Positions 52,045 through 61,849 of a stretch of 64,000 nt of DNA are shown one piece after another (within the stretch, counting starts at the first letter, position 1; the number at the start of each line of letters is the position of its first letter). The stretch covers positions 62,001 to 126,000 of the forward strand of contig JADDOH010010270.1 of the NCBI GenBank assembly GCA_016648135.1. Reading direction: 5' to 3'. The notes under the pieces are model-generated. The model saw nothing but the letters and a program-made list of their open reading frames with translations, was not told the DNA's origin and made no database searches. Source of the DNA: Agrypnia vestita. Lineage: Eukaryota; Arthropoda; Insecta; Trichoptera; Phryganeidae. A program made the position numbers and the translations under genes.

Positions 52045-52640
52045 CGAAATGGCAAAAGAATATACGTACAGACTTCCTCGCAATGACGACAATAAAATGT
52101 AAACCTCTAGAACCTCCAATACATTCTGGAATACACTACCGCACTTTGAAAGTAGCTATACTAATCGAGAAATACCTGAAAAAGCGTAGAAGCGACGAGA
52201 ACCTTATCCTAAACACTAGAATAACCTAGGAAGTTCGATAACCCAGTTTTTGGATATATATAACGCTATCTAGGTCGTTCGAGAGTCGTGTTTGACAGGT
52301 CAGTGAGGAGTCGGCCGCGAGCCGTGAGACGACGTCCGTTGTGGCCAGTCGTGAGGTAATTGAAGCGATAAATAAAGCGAATAATCGAGCAAAGTGCCCG
52401 ATTGGCGAAATAAATAAAAGCGATTTATGCTGGCGAAAATCGGATGAAATGTTTAATAATTGTTACGCTGCGATATTAAATTATTAATTTATGAGTGATA
52501 TATTGCGAAAAAGTGTAATTAAAAGAAAAGCGTAAAATTAAATTCGTTTTGTAAATAGAAAATTTAATTAATCATTAATTAATTAATTTTTAATGACTTT
52601 TTAAAAAAAACGCTACTTAATTTCCAGTGTTTTAATTCAT
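52045..52640 (+). mobile_element. Solo LTR, family H, copy 7
   Basis: CGTACAGACTTCCTCGCAAT, CCTCTAGAACCTCC, AGAAGCGACGAGAACCTTAT and CTAGAATAACCTAGG match copy 2 in order. TATA-like GGATATATATAACGC is near 52250, then GAGTGATATATTGCGAAA and a TTCCAGTGTTTTAATTCAT end. About 590 bp, close to copy 2 in length. Confidence 0.6.
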
Positions 52641-52654
52641 CGATATCTGATAGA

Positions 52655-52810
52655 AGCTATTTTTTATATATTGAAAAGTAGGTATGGAAGTCTTTTTTAT
52701 GACCTATCGTACTCCTCGCTCAAGAAGTCATCACTTTACACAATATAAGGTTCAACAATTCCACCCACGATAGACTGCCACATCCGTCAAAATTTTTGGA
52801 AGTTGTTTAT
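52655..52810 (+). repeat. MITE family C fragment, copy 8
   Basis: GAAAAGTAGGTATGGAAGTC, ATCACTTTACACAATATAAG and CGATAGACTGCCACATC. The left end is missing and it starts right after the H LTR. Confidence 0.6.
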
Positions 52811-53370
52811 ACGCTAACTTTGCACTCAAAAAAAAAAATCTTATTTCATTTTTCATATTAAAAAAAGACCCGAAAAATATCGCATGATTATGCATCAATT
52901 CAATACGCGAGGACTTTCTGACGGTTTTTTGTTGTTTTAATTCTCAATTTTTTGTATTTTTTAGGTTAAGGATAGGTTAGGTTAGGCTTAGGTCAATAAA
53001 TTAATCCCGAACATAACGAAAACACCACGATGATCACCCTGTATTTGCGGTTACCGTTTTCAGACATCCTTTGCTTAAAGAAACGCCCATGTACTTCTTC
53101 CTCTTATGTAATCATCTCAGGTAGTGGTACCTATACAGAGATCCAGCCCGCCACACACCCACGTGGCGGCGGGGTGGGGCCCTACGCAGAACCATCAAGT
53201 CTTGGAAAAGGGACTGTCACCGTTAACGCTTCAATGGGTCGTTAGTCTTGAGGCAGGGCTGTCAGCTGTCCCGCATTGTCCGAAAATTAAATCCCGTATT
53301 CTGTTCGAACGGTATTTTCTCTTGCTGTAATAGACACCCTATAGGCTAAGAGCCAGCGAACTTATGTTAT
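52811..53370. other. Unassigned
   Basis: A GC-rich part at 53150-53190 (CCCACGTGGCGGCGGGG). No frame with a known domain. GGTTAGGTTAGG near 52976 is too short for a telomeric tract. Confidence 0.35.
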
Positions 53371-53374
53371 AATA

Positions 53375-53555
53375 GAGAATCTTGTTGGTCATGTGGTTAG
53401 GACTATCGCCTCGTGATCCAAAGGTCGCGGGTTCGAATCTCACTCCAGACCAGTATGTTATTCCTATTTTCATAGCACAAGCGTTTAGCTTAGTATGAAT
53501 ATTGATGTGACACGTATTCCGTGCTCGCATCTCTATTTTAAAAAAAAGAAAAAAT
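53375..53555 (+). mobile_element. tRNA-derived SINE, family S3
   Basis: TGGTCATGTGGTTAGGA (A-box-like) and GGGTTCGAATCTC (B-box) sit 30 bp apart at 53386-53445, a good tRNA-like head with GATCCAAAGGTCGC between them. A 100 bp body follows and ends TTTTAAAAAAAAGAAAAAA. An intact tRNA fold is not convincing because the acceptor arms do not pair fully. Confidence 0.7.
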
Positions 53556-53785
53556 ATATCAAACCTGAAATATTTTCTGTAGACGTAGGTACACTATAAC
53601 AGGATATTATGACATTTGATTTAAGGGGATTTTGGCAGATAATACAGGGACAAAAGAATGTGTACGTAAAACATAAGAATAACAAACCTGACTTTTTAAT
53701 GTGTTTAACGCTAAAAATATTCATCGCGGGTTATTTATTACGCTAGACGCTTTGAAGTTATATGAATAATCATGTAATTTACGTT
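53556..53785. other. No recognisable feature
   Basis: AT-rich. Confidence 0.3.
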
Positions 53786-53789
53786 ATAA

Positions 53790-54215
53790 CAACAAATTTG
53801 AAATTCATATATTTTATTCCGACCACTATACCAATTATAATAATTCCGCGTAACGTCCGTAACTTTTTAAAAACTTATTTTTCTAAATTTTTTGTTTTCA
53901 AAAAAAAATGAGCGCATGAGGGAAGAATGATAATAAATATCTGTGGGTAAAAGGAACCACCGAATTAGTAAAAAAATTGAAATTTTGACATTGCATGACA
54001 ATTTTGACATGACATGACAACCAATTTGAAATTTATATATTTTATTCCGATCACTATCCCCATTATAATAATTTCGTTGTCTGTATGTCCGTCCGTCCGC
54101 GTAACGTCCGTAACTTTTTTATAGTAATTTTTTTTTTGAAAATAAATGAACGCATGAGGAAAGAATGATAAGAAATATGTGTGGGCGAAAGGAACAACCG
54201 AATGAGTAAAGAGTC
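53790..54215. repeat. Direct duplication of a family R / SINE-like block
   Basis: Two units about 228 bp apart share AATTTGAAATT, ATATATTTTATTCCGA, CGCGTAACGTCCGTAACTTT and GGAAGAATGATAA; each ends GTGGG(C/T)(G/A)AAAGGAAC. In unit 2 GTATGTCCGTCCGTCCGCG matches, inverted, the tail of SINE S1. The ends match family R at 1747. Confidence 0.7.
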
Positions 54216-54261
54216 TCAATAATTGTCGAGTATGTATGAATATGAATGTTTCATGGAATAT

Positions 54262-54312
54262 TCCATGTATGAATATGGATGAGGCGAGAGTTGTGCCTCA
54301 GGACAGAAGAGT
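54262..54312 (+). pseudogene. LINE family N2 fragment
   Basis: ATGGATGAGGCGAGAGTTGT and CAGGACAGAAGAGTGTG match 19082-19125 of the copy at 18885-19190 (DEARVV, QDRRV). Only 50 bp remain. Confidence 0.6.
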
Positions 54313-54329
54313 GTGAATTGTCTAAGTAT

Positions 54330-54570
54330 TTCAATAAATACACATTGATAACCTTCTCAGTTAGTAAGTAGGTTGTGAGGTAGTCAAGGATAATTATGTA
54401 TTTCGAAATAATGAGGTTAAAAGTTATAGTTAAAGTTTCTTCTGTTTAAGCGTGCACTCACTTTATATACAAACATATCGGTTTCGCGATTCAACGAGAA
54501 CGTTCAAGCATTTTCTCAATATTTCTAGTAGTTTCTCCACATTTCTAGTGCTTATGAGAAAAGTCATTTT
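54330..54570 (-). mobile_element. Possible LTR family H relic
   Basis: CTTTATATACAAACATATCG is TATA-like on the minus strand and TTTCTAGTAGTTTCTCC words recall the 5' half of H. No ends are visible. Confidence 0.3.
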
Positions 54571-54574
54571 TTTC

Positions 54575-54745
54575 TTCCATTCTATTCTATTTTTCTACTC
54601 TTTATTCTAAATTCTTCTATTTATTCTAAATTCTTTTTTCTAAATTTTATTTTATTCTATTCTATTTCTTTTTCTCTTTTTTCTATTTTTTTTTATGTTT
54701 ATTCTAAATTCTTTTTTATTTTTTTTCTTCTATTCTAAATTTAGT
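54575..54745. repeat. Pyrimidine-rich simple repeat
   Basis: Imperfect TTCTATTCTA and TTCTAAATTC units with T-runs. Confidence 0.8.
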
Positions 54746-55605
54746 GAACCGTTCGAGAGACTAGAGATGATGCGCAGATACCAAAACAAAATTTCATTTA
54801 CGCATCTCGAACATTGACCGCAGAGAGTTTTAACAATTAAAGCTACAACCTTCTATATTAAGGGTAGGTACTTAAAAATGATTACATGCAACTAAATGTC
54901 GGTTGGTTAAACATTAAATTTTGATTTTATTGGTTTTTTCGCTATTTAGATGACAAAATGAATGGAAAATTTTTGAATTCAAGTAAGGGCCATAATGGAA
55001 TTTTTAAAAAATAAAATAAACTTTTATCCATTAAAATAGGATGAATAGTTTTGATTACTGGTGGACGTTGTTTAACAAAAACATTTTTTTTGAAAAAGCG
55101 TTTAAAGTTTTACTCTGATAAAATTAAAACAGTTATACTTACTGTTGATCTTCGATTTCTTTTTTTTTTTTGATTTTTTGTTGATTTTGATTTCGAAACT
55201 GCACAGGTAGCCAGAACTGTAAGCATTGTCACTTCTACGAATATTACAAATAATACGGCCTAAAAACCACGTCATTATGGTAAAAAAAAATGAAAATGAA
55301 GGTTATTTTACCGGTATCATGAAAATACCTAATTAAGAAAAATTCATTACTCATTAGGAACTAGATGTCATGTCTATGAAACTTGATTAAAATAGATATT
55401 TTCAAGAAAAATCTACATTTGTAAAAAGTATATTTTTTTTTATCAAAAATAAAAGTATCCTGTTTTTTTTTAGTCCCGGATTCGAACACAATAAAAAACG
55501 AAATTCTATCGCAAATTATCTGGATACAAAATCCCCAGTGCAAACGAAAGACCACATAAAACGGAGCAGATGAAATTAAGAAAAAACAAAAAATGTTATA
55601 TCAAG
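54746..55605. other. No recognisable feature
   Basis: AT-rich with T- and A-runs (55158-55170). No supported frame. Confidence 0.4.
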
Positions 55606-55609
55606 TATT

Positions 55610-55775
55610 TCAGTCCTGTTTTAAGGTAACGCGCGGTGGTAAGTTTGAGAAACCCACCCCGCTTCTGCGCCACCCAGGCGACGCCATTAGCCCCCACCAC
55701 TACCCACCCCACACACCACATCCTGCCTCCCCCGCCGTCTTTCCTTTTGTCTACGCCCCGCTACATTAGCTTTTA
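55610..55775. other. GC-rich block with C-rich strand
   Basis: CACCCCGCTTCTGCGCC, CCCCCACCACTACCCACC and CTACGCCCCGCTACATTAG. The last is the inverse of a TAGCGGGGCGTAG edge like those near 15260 and 25525, suggesting one dispersed repeat. Confidence 0.45.
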
Positions 55776-56075
55776 AACTAATCAAGGGTAGATATGTAAG
55801 GGTGGTATATTATTGTATCATCTACCTGTCTTCATGGAACATCGCTATACTCTTGGTTCCTCCTCCTGCTGACGGAGGCGAGAGACAGGAGACAGGATGA
55901 TATTTGAATAATTTTTGTAGGGATGTATGCTATATGTCGCAGAAGCATGAGATTGCAAGAGTTAAGGCGCAACGACAATGTCTATAATGAAATTCACAAT
56001 ATTTTTGAGTATAATTATATAAATGAGTATGTACTTTTTTGTCCCCAGAAGTAGCGTCATTAAACTAGATATATA
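55776..56075. other. No recognisable feature
   Basis: GCGAGAGACAGGAGACAGG near 55878; nothing else. Confidence 0.3.
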
Positions 56076-56079
56076 TAGA

Positions 56080-56640
56080 CTAGCTGTACCCGCAGCTTCG
56101 CCCACGTGGAATTCAGTTTGAGACACTTAAATATAATCTAAGCTACTCGTCCAAACAATGTTGTGTAAAAGGAAATTTTTATTTACATAAAATTTTCCTG
56201 ACGATAAATAAATTTATTTTAATAATAATTGAACATAACCTACTTAAACTACAGATTACAATTATTTTGAAAAAAATATTTTTTTTACATTTTATTCATT
56301 TGTGAACTAACCTTAATATATAGATATATATCGCTGTAATTTTTTTAAGCTCTGGTAAGCTCTAAATTTTTTATATAGAAAGTATTCATATATCACTTAC
56401 CGTTAAGGCAGCGTTCGTAGGAAACGCATTCGCTCGACCGTTTCTTCGTCGACCTACGATGCAAAATTGGTCTCCACGAAAAGCGCTTTTTATTTTGACG
56501 AGATAATAACCTATGTTCATTGCGAAGGTCCATTCTAAACATTGGTGAAAGAATTTTTGAAATCGGATGAGTAGTTTCGTGGATTAACTCCTACATCCAA
56601 ACTTATAAACTTTACCTCTTTATAATATTAGTATAGATAT
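56080..56640 (+). repeat. Dispersed insect repeat with CTAGCTGTACCCGC start
   Basis: Starts GACTAGCTGTACCCGCAGC and ends CTTTATAATATTAGTATAGA. These ends mark a very common non-coding repeat in insect genomes. GGTGAAAGAATTTTTGAAAT with CGGATGAGTAG near 56545 is another typical part. Related edges are at 35955-36465. Confidence 0.7.
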
Positions 56641-56835
56641 CTCAAAAAGACGAAGCAAATTATATGGAAATAGGAAAAATAGGTACAAAAGTCTTTGGGT
56701 GTTTATAGAGCTAACAGCCTGTCATAAAACTGGCTTAAGTGATCACTTTACACAATGTAACGTTCACGATTCCACCCATGATTGACCACCACATCAGTCA
56801 AATTTTGGGAAGTTGTATAATGTTCTTCTTAAAAC
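56640..56835 (+). repeat. MITE family C, copy 9
   Basis: ATATCTCAAAAAGACGAAGC, GTACAAAAGTCTTTGGGTG, GGCTTAAGTGATCACTTTAC and CCATGATTGACCACCACATC. It begins at the end of the preceding repeat and stops at the following Penelope tail. Confidence 0.65.
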
Positions 56836-56839
56836 ACAG

Positions 56840-57170
56840 CAAAACTAAGTTTAAATTAGTTTGATAAATTAGAAATTTTGGAAATAAGAATAAGTGTGTA
56901 AATTGATTACTATAAATAATCAGGTCCTTTTTACAAATAGTTATCTTTTAAATTTATTTTCATGTTAAGTAGGTACTTTATTATTATTCATTTTCCATAT
57001 ATAACTTTTTAATATTTTCATTATCTATTCTTCGATTTTTAAATTTAATTTTGTTATTATACATTTGTTATCCTGACGAAGGGGCCATTGGCTTTGAAAC
57101 GTGTTGAATTTTTTCAATAAAAAGTGGTGTAAACAAAGTTTATTTCTATAAATTATACTTGCATATGTGT
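56840..57170 (+). mobile_element. Penelope-like element 3' end, family B, copy 4
   Basis: ATAAATTAGAAATTTTGGAA with ATCAGGTCCTTTTTACAAAT is the DNA of the KLEILEI and NNQVLF part of the tail. The core follows at 57073-57100 and GTGGTGTAAACAAAGTTTA closes it. Confidence 0.75.
57073..57106 (+). ncRNA. Hammerhead-like core relic, family B copy 4
   Basis: CTGACGA, an unpaired A, GGGGCC pairing with GGCTTT through three G-U pairs, then GAAAC and GTGTTG. ACATGT has become ACGTGT, and the cleavage triplet would be GTG, which is not allowed, so it is inactive if read this way. Confidence 0.45.
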
Positions 57171-57239
57171 TTAGAATATACACGACTCAGCACGGAGATA
57201 GCCATTAGAGAAAAAAAACCTGGCGACCCATGAGTACTG

Positions 57240-58143
57240 CCGATATGTCAGCTTTTGTTCATAAAAAGGTCCTGGGAATGCGGTGGGCATCTGTAGGTAA
57301 TTCAATCACTGTGTTGAGAATGTATAACTTTTTCAAAAACACGTTGGTGAACGTTGTATTATGTAGAGTGACCACTTAAAGGGGAATAGGTACCTACGAA
57401 AAAAGGCAATTTTTGTGATTTTTTTTAAAGAAAATCTATATGAATAATGATATTGGTATCTTTCCTACATGAAAGTATATACTTTTAAGAATATGTAAAA
57501 AAAAATTCGACATTGGCGGAAGATTCTTGGTTTCTGTCGACTGCCAAAAAAAATTCTCCGCGGTGACCACTCCCATTTCATTTGTAATCATCAGAATAAA
57601 AAAAACAAAAAAAAAATAGCCGGCGATTGAATTTAAAATAGCGTTTTTTAGGGAAAAATTCGGGTTTATTACGCTGATAATAAAAGTCGCTTAAATTAGA
57701 TTATTATGTATAGAATAACCACTAGAAATTTCATGTAGATCGGTTCAGTGGTTGCCGAGATATTTTGTTCACCGATTTTCAAAACATGGTTTCGAGTTAA
57801 ACGCGTTTGAAAATTGAGCAAATCGTCGATTTCTGGTCCATAATTTAAGTCGTCCGCCTTACTTAGAATCTTACATCATCGAGCACTCTTCACAGACATA
57901 ATAGACACAGATCTTGTTATTTTTTTAATTTTTGCTTGAAATTTTCACCAGACATTCTTAATACCTCAAGCTTTAAGAAAATGCGAATATTGAAAAATCG
58001 ATTTTTTCGAAATGTCTAGGTAGGTATTCCCCCTTAAGCCAGCTCATGCAGGTTATAAGCCCTGCTCCATCGTACAAAAGACTTCCACACAAGTTTCTCA
58101 CATTAATAGCCTTGTCTCTGTGAGTCTTCTGTAATTTAACTTA
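57240..58143 (-). repeat. MITE family C, copy 10, split by a TTAA element
   Basis: The minus-strand copy: GTCTCTGTGAGTCTTCTG-type end (58110-58140), GGTTATAAGCCCTGC, and after the gap AGAGTGACCACTTAA and CACGTTGGTGAACGTTG (57340-57379). The site of insertion is the TTAA in the family consensus GGCTTAAGTGATCAC. Confidence 0.75.
57380..58033 (-). mobile_element. TTAA-flanked DNA transposon, Kolobok/Mutator-like, copy 3
   Basis: TTAA is on both sides (57376-57379 and 58034-58037) and the host MITE is restored when the element is removed. Ends are AGGGGAATAGGTACCTACG and TAGGTAGGTATTCCCCC. The minus strand at about 57825-57870 reads ADDLNYGPEIDD, the same transposase C-terminus as copy 1 (VEDLYYGPGID). 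Its body aligns to copy 1, including AATGGGAGTGGTCACC in inverse. At 654 bp it is a shorter deletion derivative. Confidence 0.8.
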
Positions 58144-58400
58144 ATCAAATCAGATCACGTTTAAACAATGCAAGTCATGTTTTAAGCAATAAGGATTATT
58201 TCTCCGTTTCGTGTTTGAGGTCCTGAATTGTCAAGAAAATCAAAGATTATGTAATTGTCTACGAACCATTAGTAACCCTCTTGGACGTACTTATCAGCCC
58301 TCGCAGTACCTGCTCGAGGGTTATTGACCCCTCGCTAATATTAAGCAGTTGGGGTCTTTTTGGATGCCCGTTTTTCATGAAATATTTCCAAAATAGTTTT
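58144..58400. other. No recognisable feature
   Basis: Mid-GC between 58270 and 58370; no supported feature. Confidence 0.3.
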
Positions 58401-58406
58401 TGTATG

Positions 58407-58908
58407 CAGGGTTATTTGTGAAACATTAATAACCTCGCAGGACTATATTCCTGCCTTGATTATGAGTCGAAAATGTTCAATCTGTCATTACCTTATGTCA
58501 ATAGTTATAGAGATATGCGACATCAAAGTTTGCATTTTTTTTTCATTATTTCTGACTTATTTTTTGTAAAACGCTGGACTATCATTATAGTAACTTATAT
58601 CAATTATGAAAAATTCATTCATTTTAATACAAGTTAAATAGAATGATAAAAACCCTTTTTATTATTTTATGTGACTTGTATCAAAGGGAATGAATTTTTC
58701 ATTTTTGATATAAGTTACTGTAATGATAGTCCAGCGTTTTACAAAATATACGTCAGAAATATTGAAAAAAAATGCTAACTTTGATGTCGCATCTTTGATG
58801 ATCTCCATAACTATTGATATTAGGTCATAATAGCTTGAACATTTTCGACTCATAATCAAGGCAAGAATATAGTCCTGCGAGGTTATTAATGTTTTACAAA
58901 TAACCCTG
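58407..58908. repeat. MITE family L, copy 2: long palindrome with about 234 bp arms
   Basis: Left arm 58407-58640 and right arm 58675-58908 run from CAGGGTTATTTGTGAAACAT to AATGTTTTACAAATAACCCTG. Shared landmarks are TTGATTATGAGTCGAAAATG, TTTGTAAAACGCTGGACTAT and AAATTCATTC. The spacer is about 34 bases. The open minus-strand frame at 58662-59000 is a by-product. The single-arm version is at 35177-35400. Confidence 0.9.
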
Positions 58909-59145
58909 TATATTGGTGATAACGAGTTAAAAAGGACTGTTATACCGTGGGACTTCTTTACACAGAGACCTTGAAAGCTGGTATATAAAATAAGCGACAT
59001 GTTAATAGTTAGTGAGAAGATAATTAGTAGACCTTTTTACAAAAGCTTGATTATGTCCTGAAGTCAAAGTGAAGTGACCTTTCAAAATATTTAAAATAGT
59101 ATAATTTTTTTTTTCAATTGATTCAGCAACATTGTAGATTGACAT
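58909..59145. other. No recognisable feature
   Basis: AT-rich. Confidence 0.3.
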
Positions 59146-59149
59146 TTAA

Positions 59150-59275
59150 AAAAATAAATTATTATATTATTTGTTTATGTCTACTTCTTTTATATGACTA
59201 ATTCCACCAACATGTTTCAGAAAAACCTTTCCTTCGTCAGGGTGTTGTATGTATAACTGTCAAAATGTCAGAATG
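59150..59275 (-). mobile_element. Penelope-like tail, family E, copy 3
   Basis: On the minus strand CTGACGA (59234-59240), AGGAAA pairing with TTTTTCT, then GAAAC (59214-59218) with ACATGT and TGG. Then come the GGAATTAGTCATATAAAAG and AAATAATATAAT-type ends shared with copies at 1225 and 24425. It lies 3' of the coding relic that follows at 59385-59745, as expected for the element's terminal repeat. Confidence 0.7.
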
Positions 59276-59384
59276 AAATGTATTCTTTCTTGTTTTTTTT
59301 AAATAATTTGAAAAATTATTTTTAAATATTATTAACGAAGTTCTTGATTACGCGCTATTATTTTAAAAAAAATTTAGAATTGGG

Positions 59385-59745
59385 CTAGTAGTTAAATTAA
59401 ATTGTTTATTAATAATATTTTGTTTACTCTTACATGCTTTACTAATTTCTAATGATTCTAAATTATTTAATTTCAGAGCAAAATTATTTATGTGTAAAAT
59501 AGAAAGTCCTAAATTTTTATCAAAACAGTGAACATTTTCTAATAAATGATTTGCAAATTGAGAAAAATTCAGATCGTGCTATTATATCTAAGATTATTAT
59601 CTTAAATGTTTTTTAACACTTACGTTGAAATTTCGACCGGTTTTTCAAGTATAAAACGCCGTACAATCTTTACACGACACTTTATAAACACCAGAATTGT
59701 TAATTTTATTTTCTTTGTAAGATAATATAATTAACAATTCAGTTA
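59385..59745 (-). pseudogene. Penelope-like GIY-YIG endonuclease relic
   Basis: On the minus strand: KENKINNSGVYKVSCKDCTA, FYT, then a stop in place of the glycine codon, and KTGRNFNVSVKKHLR. This is the GIY-YIG core (GVY, two cysteines, then the FYIGKTGR position). After a gap, LNFSQFANHLLENVHCFDKN, LGLSILHINNFALKLNNLE and SLEISKACKSKQ give the tail. At least three stops are present. It matches the B tail pattern (FANHLL, xHxFD, LEI) but is a separate family with the E-type terminal repeat. Confidence 0.85.
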
Positions 59746-59814
59746 AAAGAGAGTAGAAATAAACAAATAATATAATGAATATTTTTTTAATACTATAATA
59801 ATAATATTTAGCTC

Positions 59815-60345
59815 ATTTGTATAGCGCCGTTTTCGTTTAGTACTCACCTCAAGGGCGCTTCACACAAAACAACTTACTCACTAAAAACACTTATTTTACT
59901 ATTACATACTTATTCACTAGATGGCATGCAAAAAATAGAATTAACATTTTAAACTAAAATAGTTGGGAGTGCTAGAAAGAATCAGGTATTTTCGCGGAGT
60001 GCATACTAGGAGTAGGAAACATTACGTAGTGATATAACGGTCTGATTTTATAAGTTTTTATATGATTGCCTAAACAAATGCATCTTTAGTAGTTTTTTGA
60101 ACTGTGGTAATATGTTTGTTTGTCTCAGTTTATTCCAGAAATTTGGTCCAGCTCCCGCGAAAGCACGGTCACCGAAATTGGGTTTGTGGTCATGTGGATA
60201 TGTTTGAATTCAATTAAATACGTGACAAAAACATCGAACTGATCATATTTGTTTGCTGATTTAGGTAGCTTTTGCAGTGGAGAATTGAAAACCTACATAA
60301 CTTCTAGTTTCAGAGGATGGAACACGCAAGCAGGTATGTTTCAAT
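59815..60345 (-). pseudogene. CR1/L2-like LINE C-terminus and 3' UTR
   Basis: On the minus strand (about 60045-60190) NFGDRAFAGAGPNFWNKLR, then QTNILPQFKKLLKMHLFR and a stop. GDRAFxxAGPxxWN followed by FKxxLKxHLF is the signature end of CR1/L2-type reverse transcriptase proteins. The 3' UTR reaches to about 59815, with GCGCCGTTTTCG and CAAGGGCGC as a short stem near its end. Upstream parts are missing. Confidence 0.85.
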
Positions 60346-60359
60346 AGTTCTGTTTAGTA

Positions 60360-60490
60360 ATGTGATGTATCGGGATGAACGTTTGTCGGAATGAATGAGA
60401 GAGACAGGCAGTGTGAGAGAGTGAATGAGTATAAGTAGAAACGCGCCATATTGACGCGCCCTCTTACATCTAAACTACCACGTCAGTAGC
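60360..60490. repeat. Dispersed repeat, family Q, copy 2
   Basis: GGAATGAATGAGAGAGACAG and GTGTGAGAGAGTGAATG match 26495-26540, followed by CGCGCCATATTGACGCGCC. Confidence 0.5.
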
Positions 60491-60509
60491 AACTTATTAA
60501 GCTACCTAT

Positions 60510-61045
60510 AATATTGTTAAAAAGAGATTACGCATAGAATCCCCCATAATATGACAATTAGGACAGTAAAACCGAAGCATTTATTATCTTCTATAACAGT
60601 CTACAATTATCTATAACATTCGGGAGATGCCTAGAAGCGACGGGAACCTTCTCGTAAATACTAGAAAGGAAAATAATCTTCTCGAGGGTTCGAAACTTAT
60701 CAAAAATAAATAGCGCGGGTCTAGGCCGCGCATCGAGTTTTGTTTTGACAGTTCGTGTGGTACGAAGTTAATCGCGAGACGACTGCCAAGTGTACCCAGT
60801 CGTGATTTTCTGGCGTTTACCTACCGATAGTGGCAAAATAAATAAGCGCGACTTCATGTGCGAGAATTGAATGTTCTACGAGTGATAGAAAAAGTATTCC
60901 CGGCGATATAAAAGTGTTCATATATGAGTAATAAATTACGAAATAAATGTCTATTTAATAAATCATTAATCACTAATATATAGATTTCTAAATAATTTCC
61001 CGTGTTTTCATTTGTCTCCCACAGCTACAACCCGTGATAGTATTG
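60510..61045 (+). mobile_element. Solo LTR, family H, copy 8
   Basis: ATTACGCATAGAATCCC, AGAAGCGACGGGAACCTTCT, ACTAGAAAGGAAAATAATC and TTCTCGAGGGTTCGAAAC are the closest match to copy 2 in the window. TATA-like AAAAATAAATAGCGCGGG is near 60703. The end is CACAGCTACAACCCGTGATA. Confidence 0.65.
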
Positions 61046-61179
61046 TTGCGTTACAAGTGGAGTATTCTTATATGGAATTGTGGGTCTGCATAAACCTCCC
61101 TACATACTGGAATAAAGGTTTTTATTTAATTACAGGAGATTATTTAATTACAGGAGGTTACAGGAGATATTTAGTTAAG
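61046..61179. other. No recognisable feature
   Basis: Short interval with a doubled TTTAATTACAGGAG word. Confidence 0.3.
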
Positions 61180-61735
61180 AGAAGTTGACAATCGCATCCA
61201 CCAAGCAAAACTTGCGTTTATCAAAAAAATCAAAGATTTTTGAAACCAATAATATAAACCTTATGCTCCGCAAGCAATCAATAAAAATCTATGTGTGGAG
61301 TACTTTGCTGTATGGATGTGAGACATGGCGCATTGGCAACAGAGAAAAAAATGATTAGAAGCATTCGAGATGTGGACCTACAGACCTGCCCTAGGAATTT
61401 CCTGGAGAGACCACATTACGAATGAAGAGGTTCTCAGCAGGATCGATGACACCAGGCACATGATGAATACCATCTCGAAAAGGCATGCAAAATGGATGGG
61501 CCATATTTTACGCCATGAAAATCTACTCAAAACTATACTGGAGGGAATGGTAGAGGGAAAGATTGCCAGAGGGCGCCCTCGCCGTGAATATCTTGAGCAA
61601 GTGTGCCAAGATATGAATTGTGCCTCCTACACAGAGCTGAAGAGGATCACCGGAGACCGAGCAGAATGGAGAAGGAGATGTGCTTTGCTGCAAACCAATC
61701 CCACGGATTGAAACCCAGGAAGGGTTTATATATAG
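61180..61735 (+). pseudogene. RTE-like LINE reverse transcriptase C-terminal third
   Basis: From 61180 EVDNRIHQAKLAFIKKIK leads, after stops, to SIKIYVWSTLLYGCETWRI, then the open frame 61370-61711: ALGISWRDHITNEEVLSRID, RHAKWMGHILRHENLLKTIL, EGKIARGRPRREYLEQV and ITGDRAEWRRRCALLQ. LYGCETW, the WRDHITNEEV stretch and GHILRxE followed by GKIxGRPRR are characteristic of this group. The catalytic YxDD is upstream and missing. A short 3' end follows the stop at 61709-61711. Confidence 0.85.
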
Positions 61736-61849
61736 TTACAAGTCAATCAATTTTATTCAAGCGGAATGTCTAGTTTATCAAGTTTCCCGATTTCCTAGAT
61801 GACCCTCGCTCTCAGTGTAAAGGACGAAGCCGGATGTCACAATTAATTT

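Noticed and set aside
52970..53000. TTAGG-like words, possible telomeric repeat
   Set aside because: Only a few imperfect AGGTT units. Similar short runs at 7866 and 39043 are also isolated.
53375..53450. Functional tRNA gene
   Set aside because: A- and B-box-like words are present but the acceptor and anticodon arms do not pair fully, and a SINE-like body with an A-rich tail follows.
58662..59000. 112-residue minus-strand frame
   Set aside because: It lies in one arm of the family L palindrome and has no family pattern.
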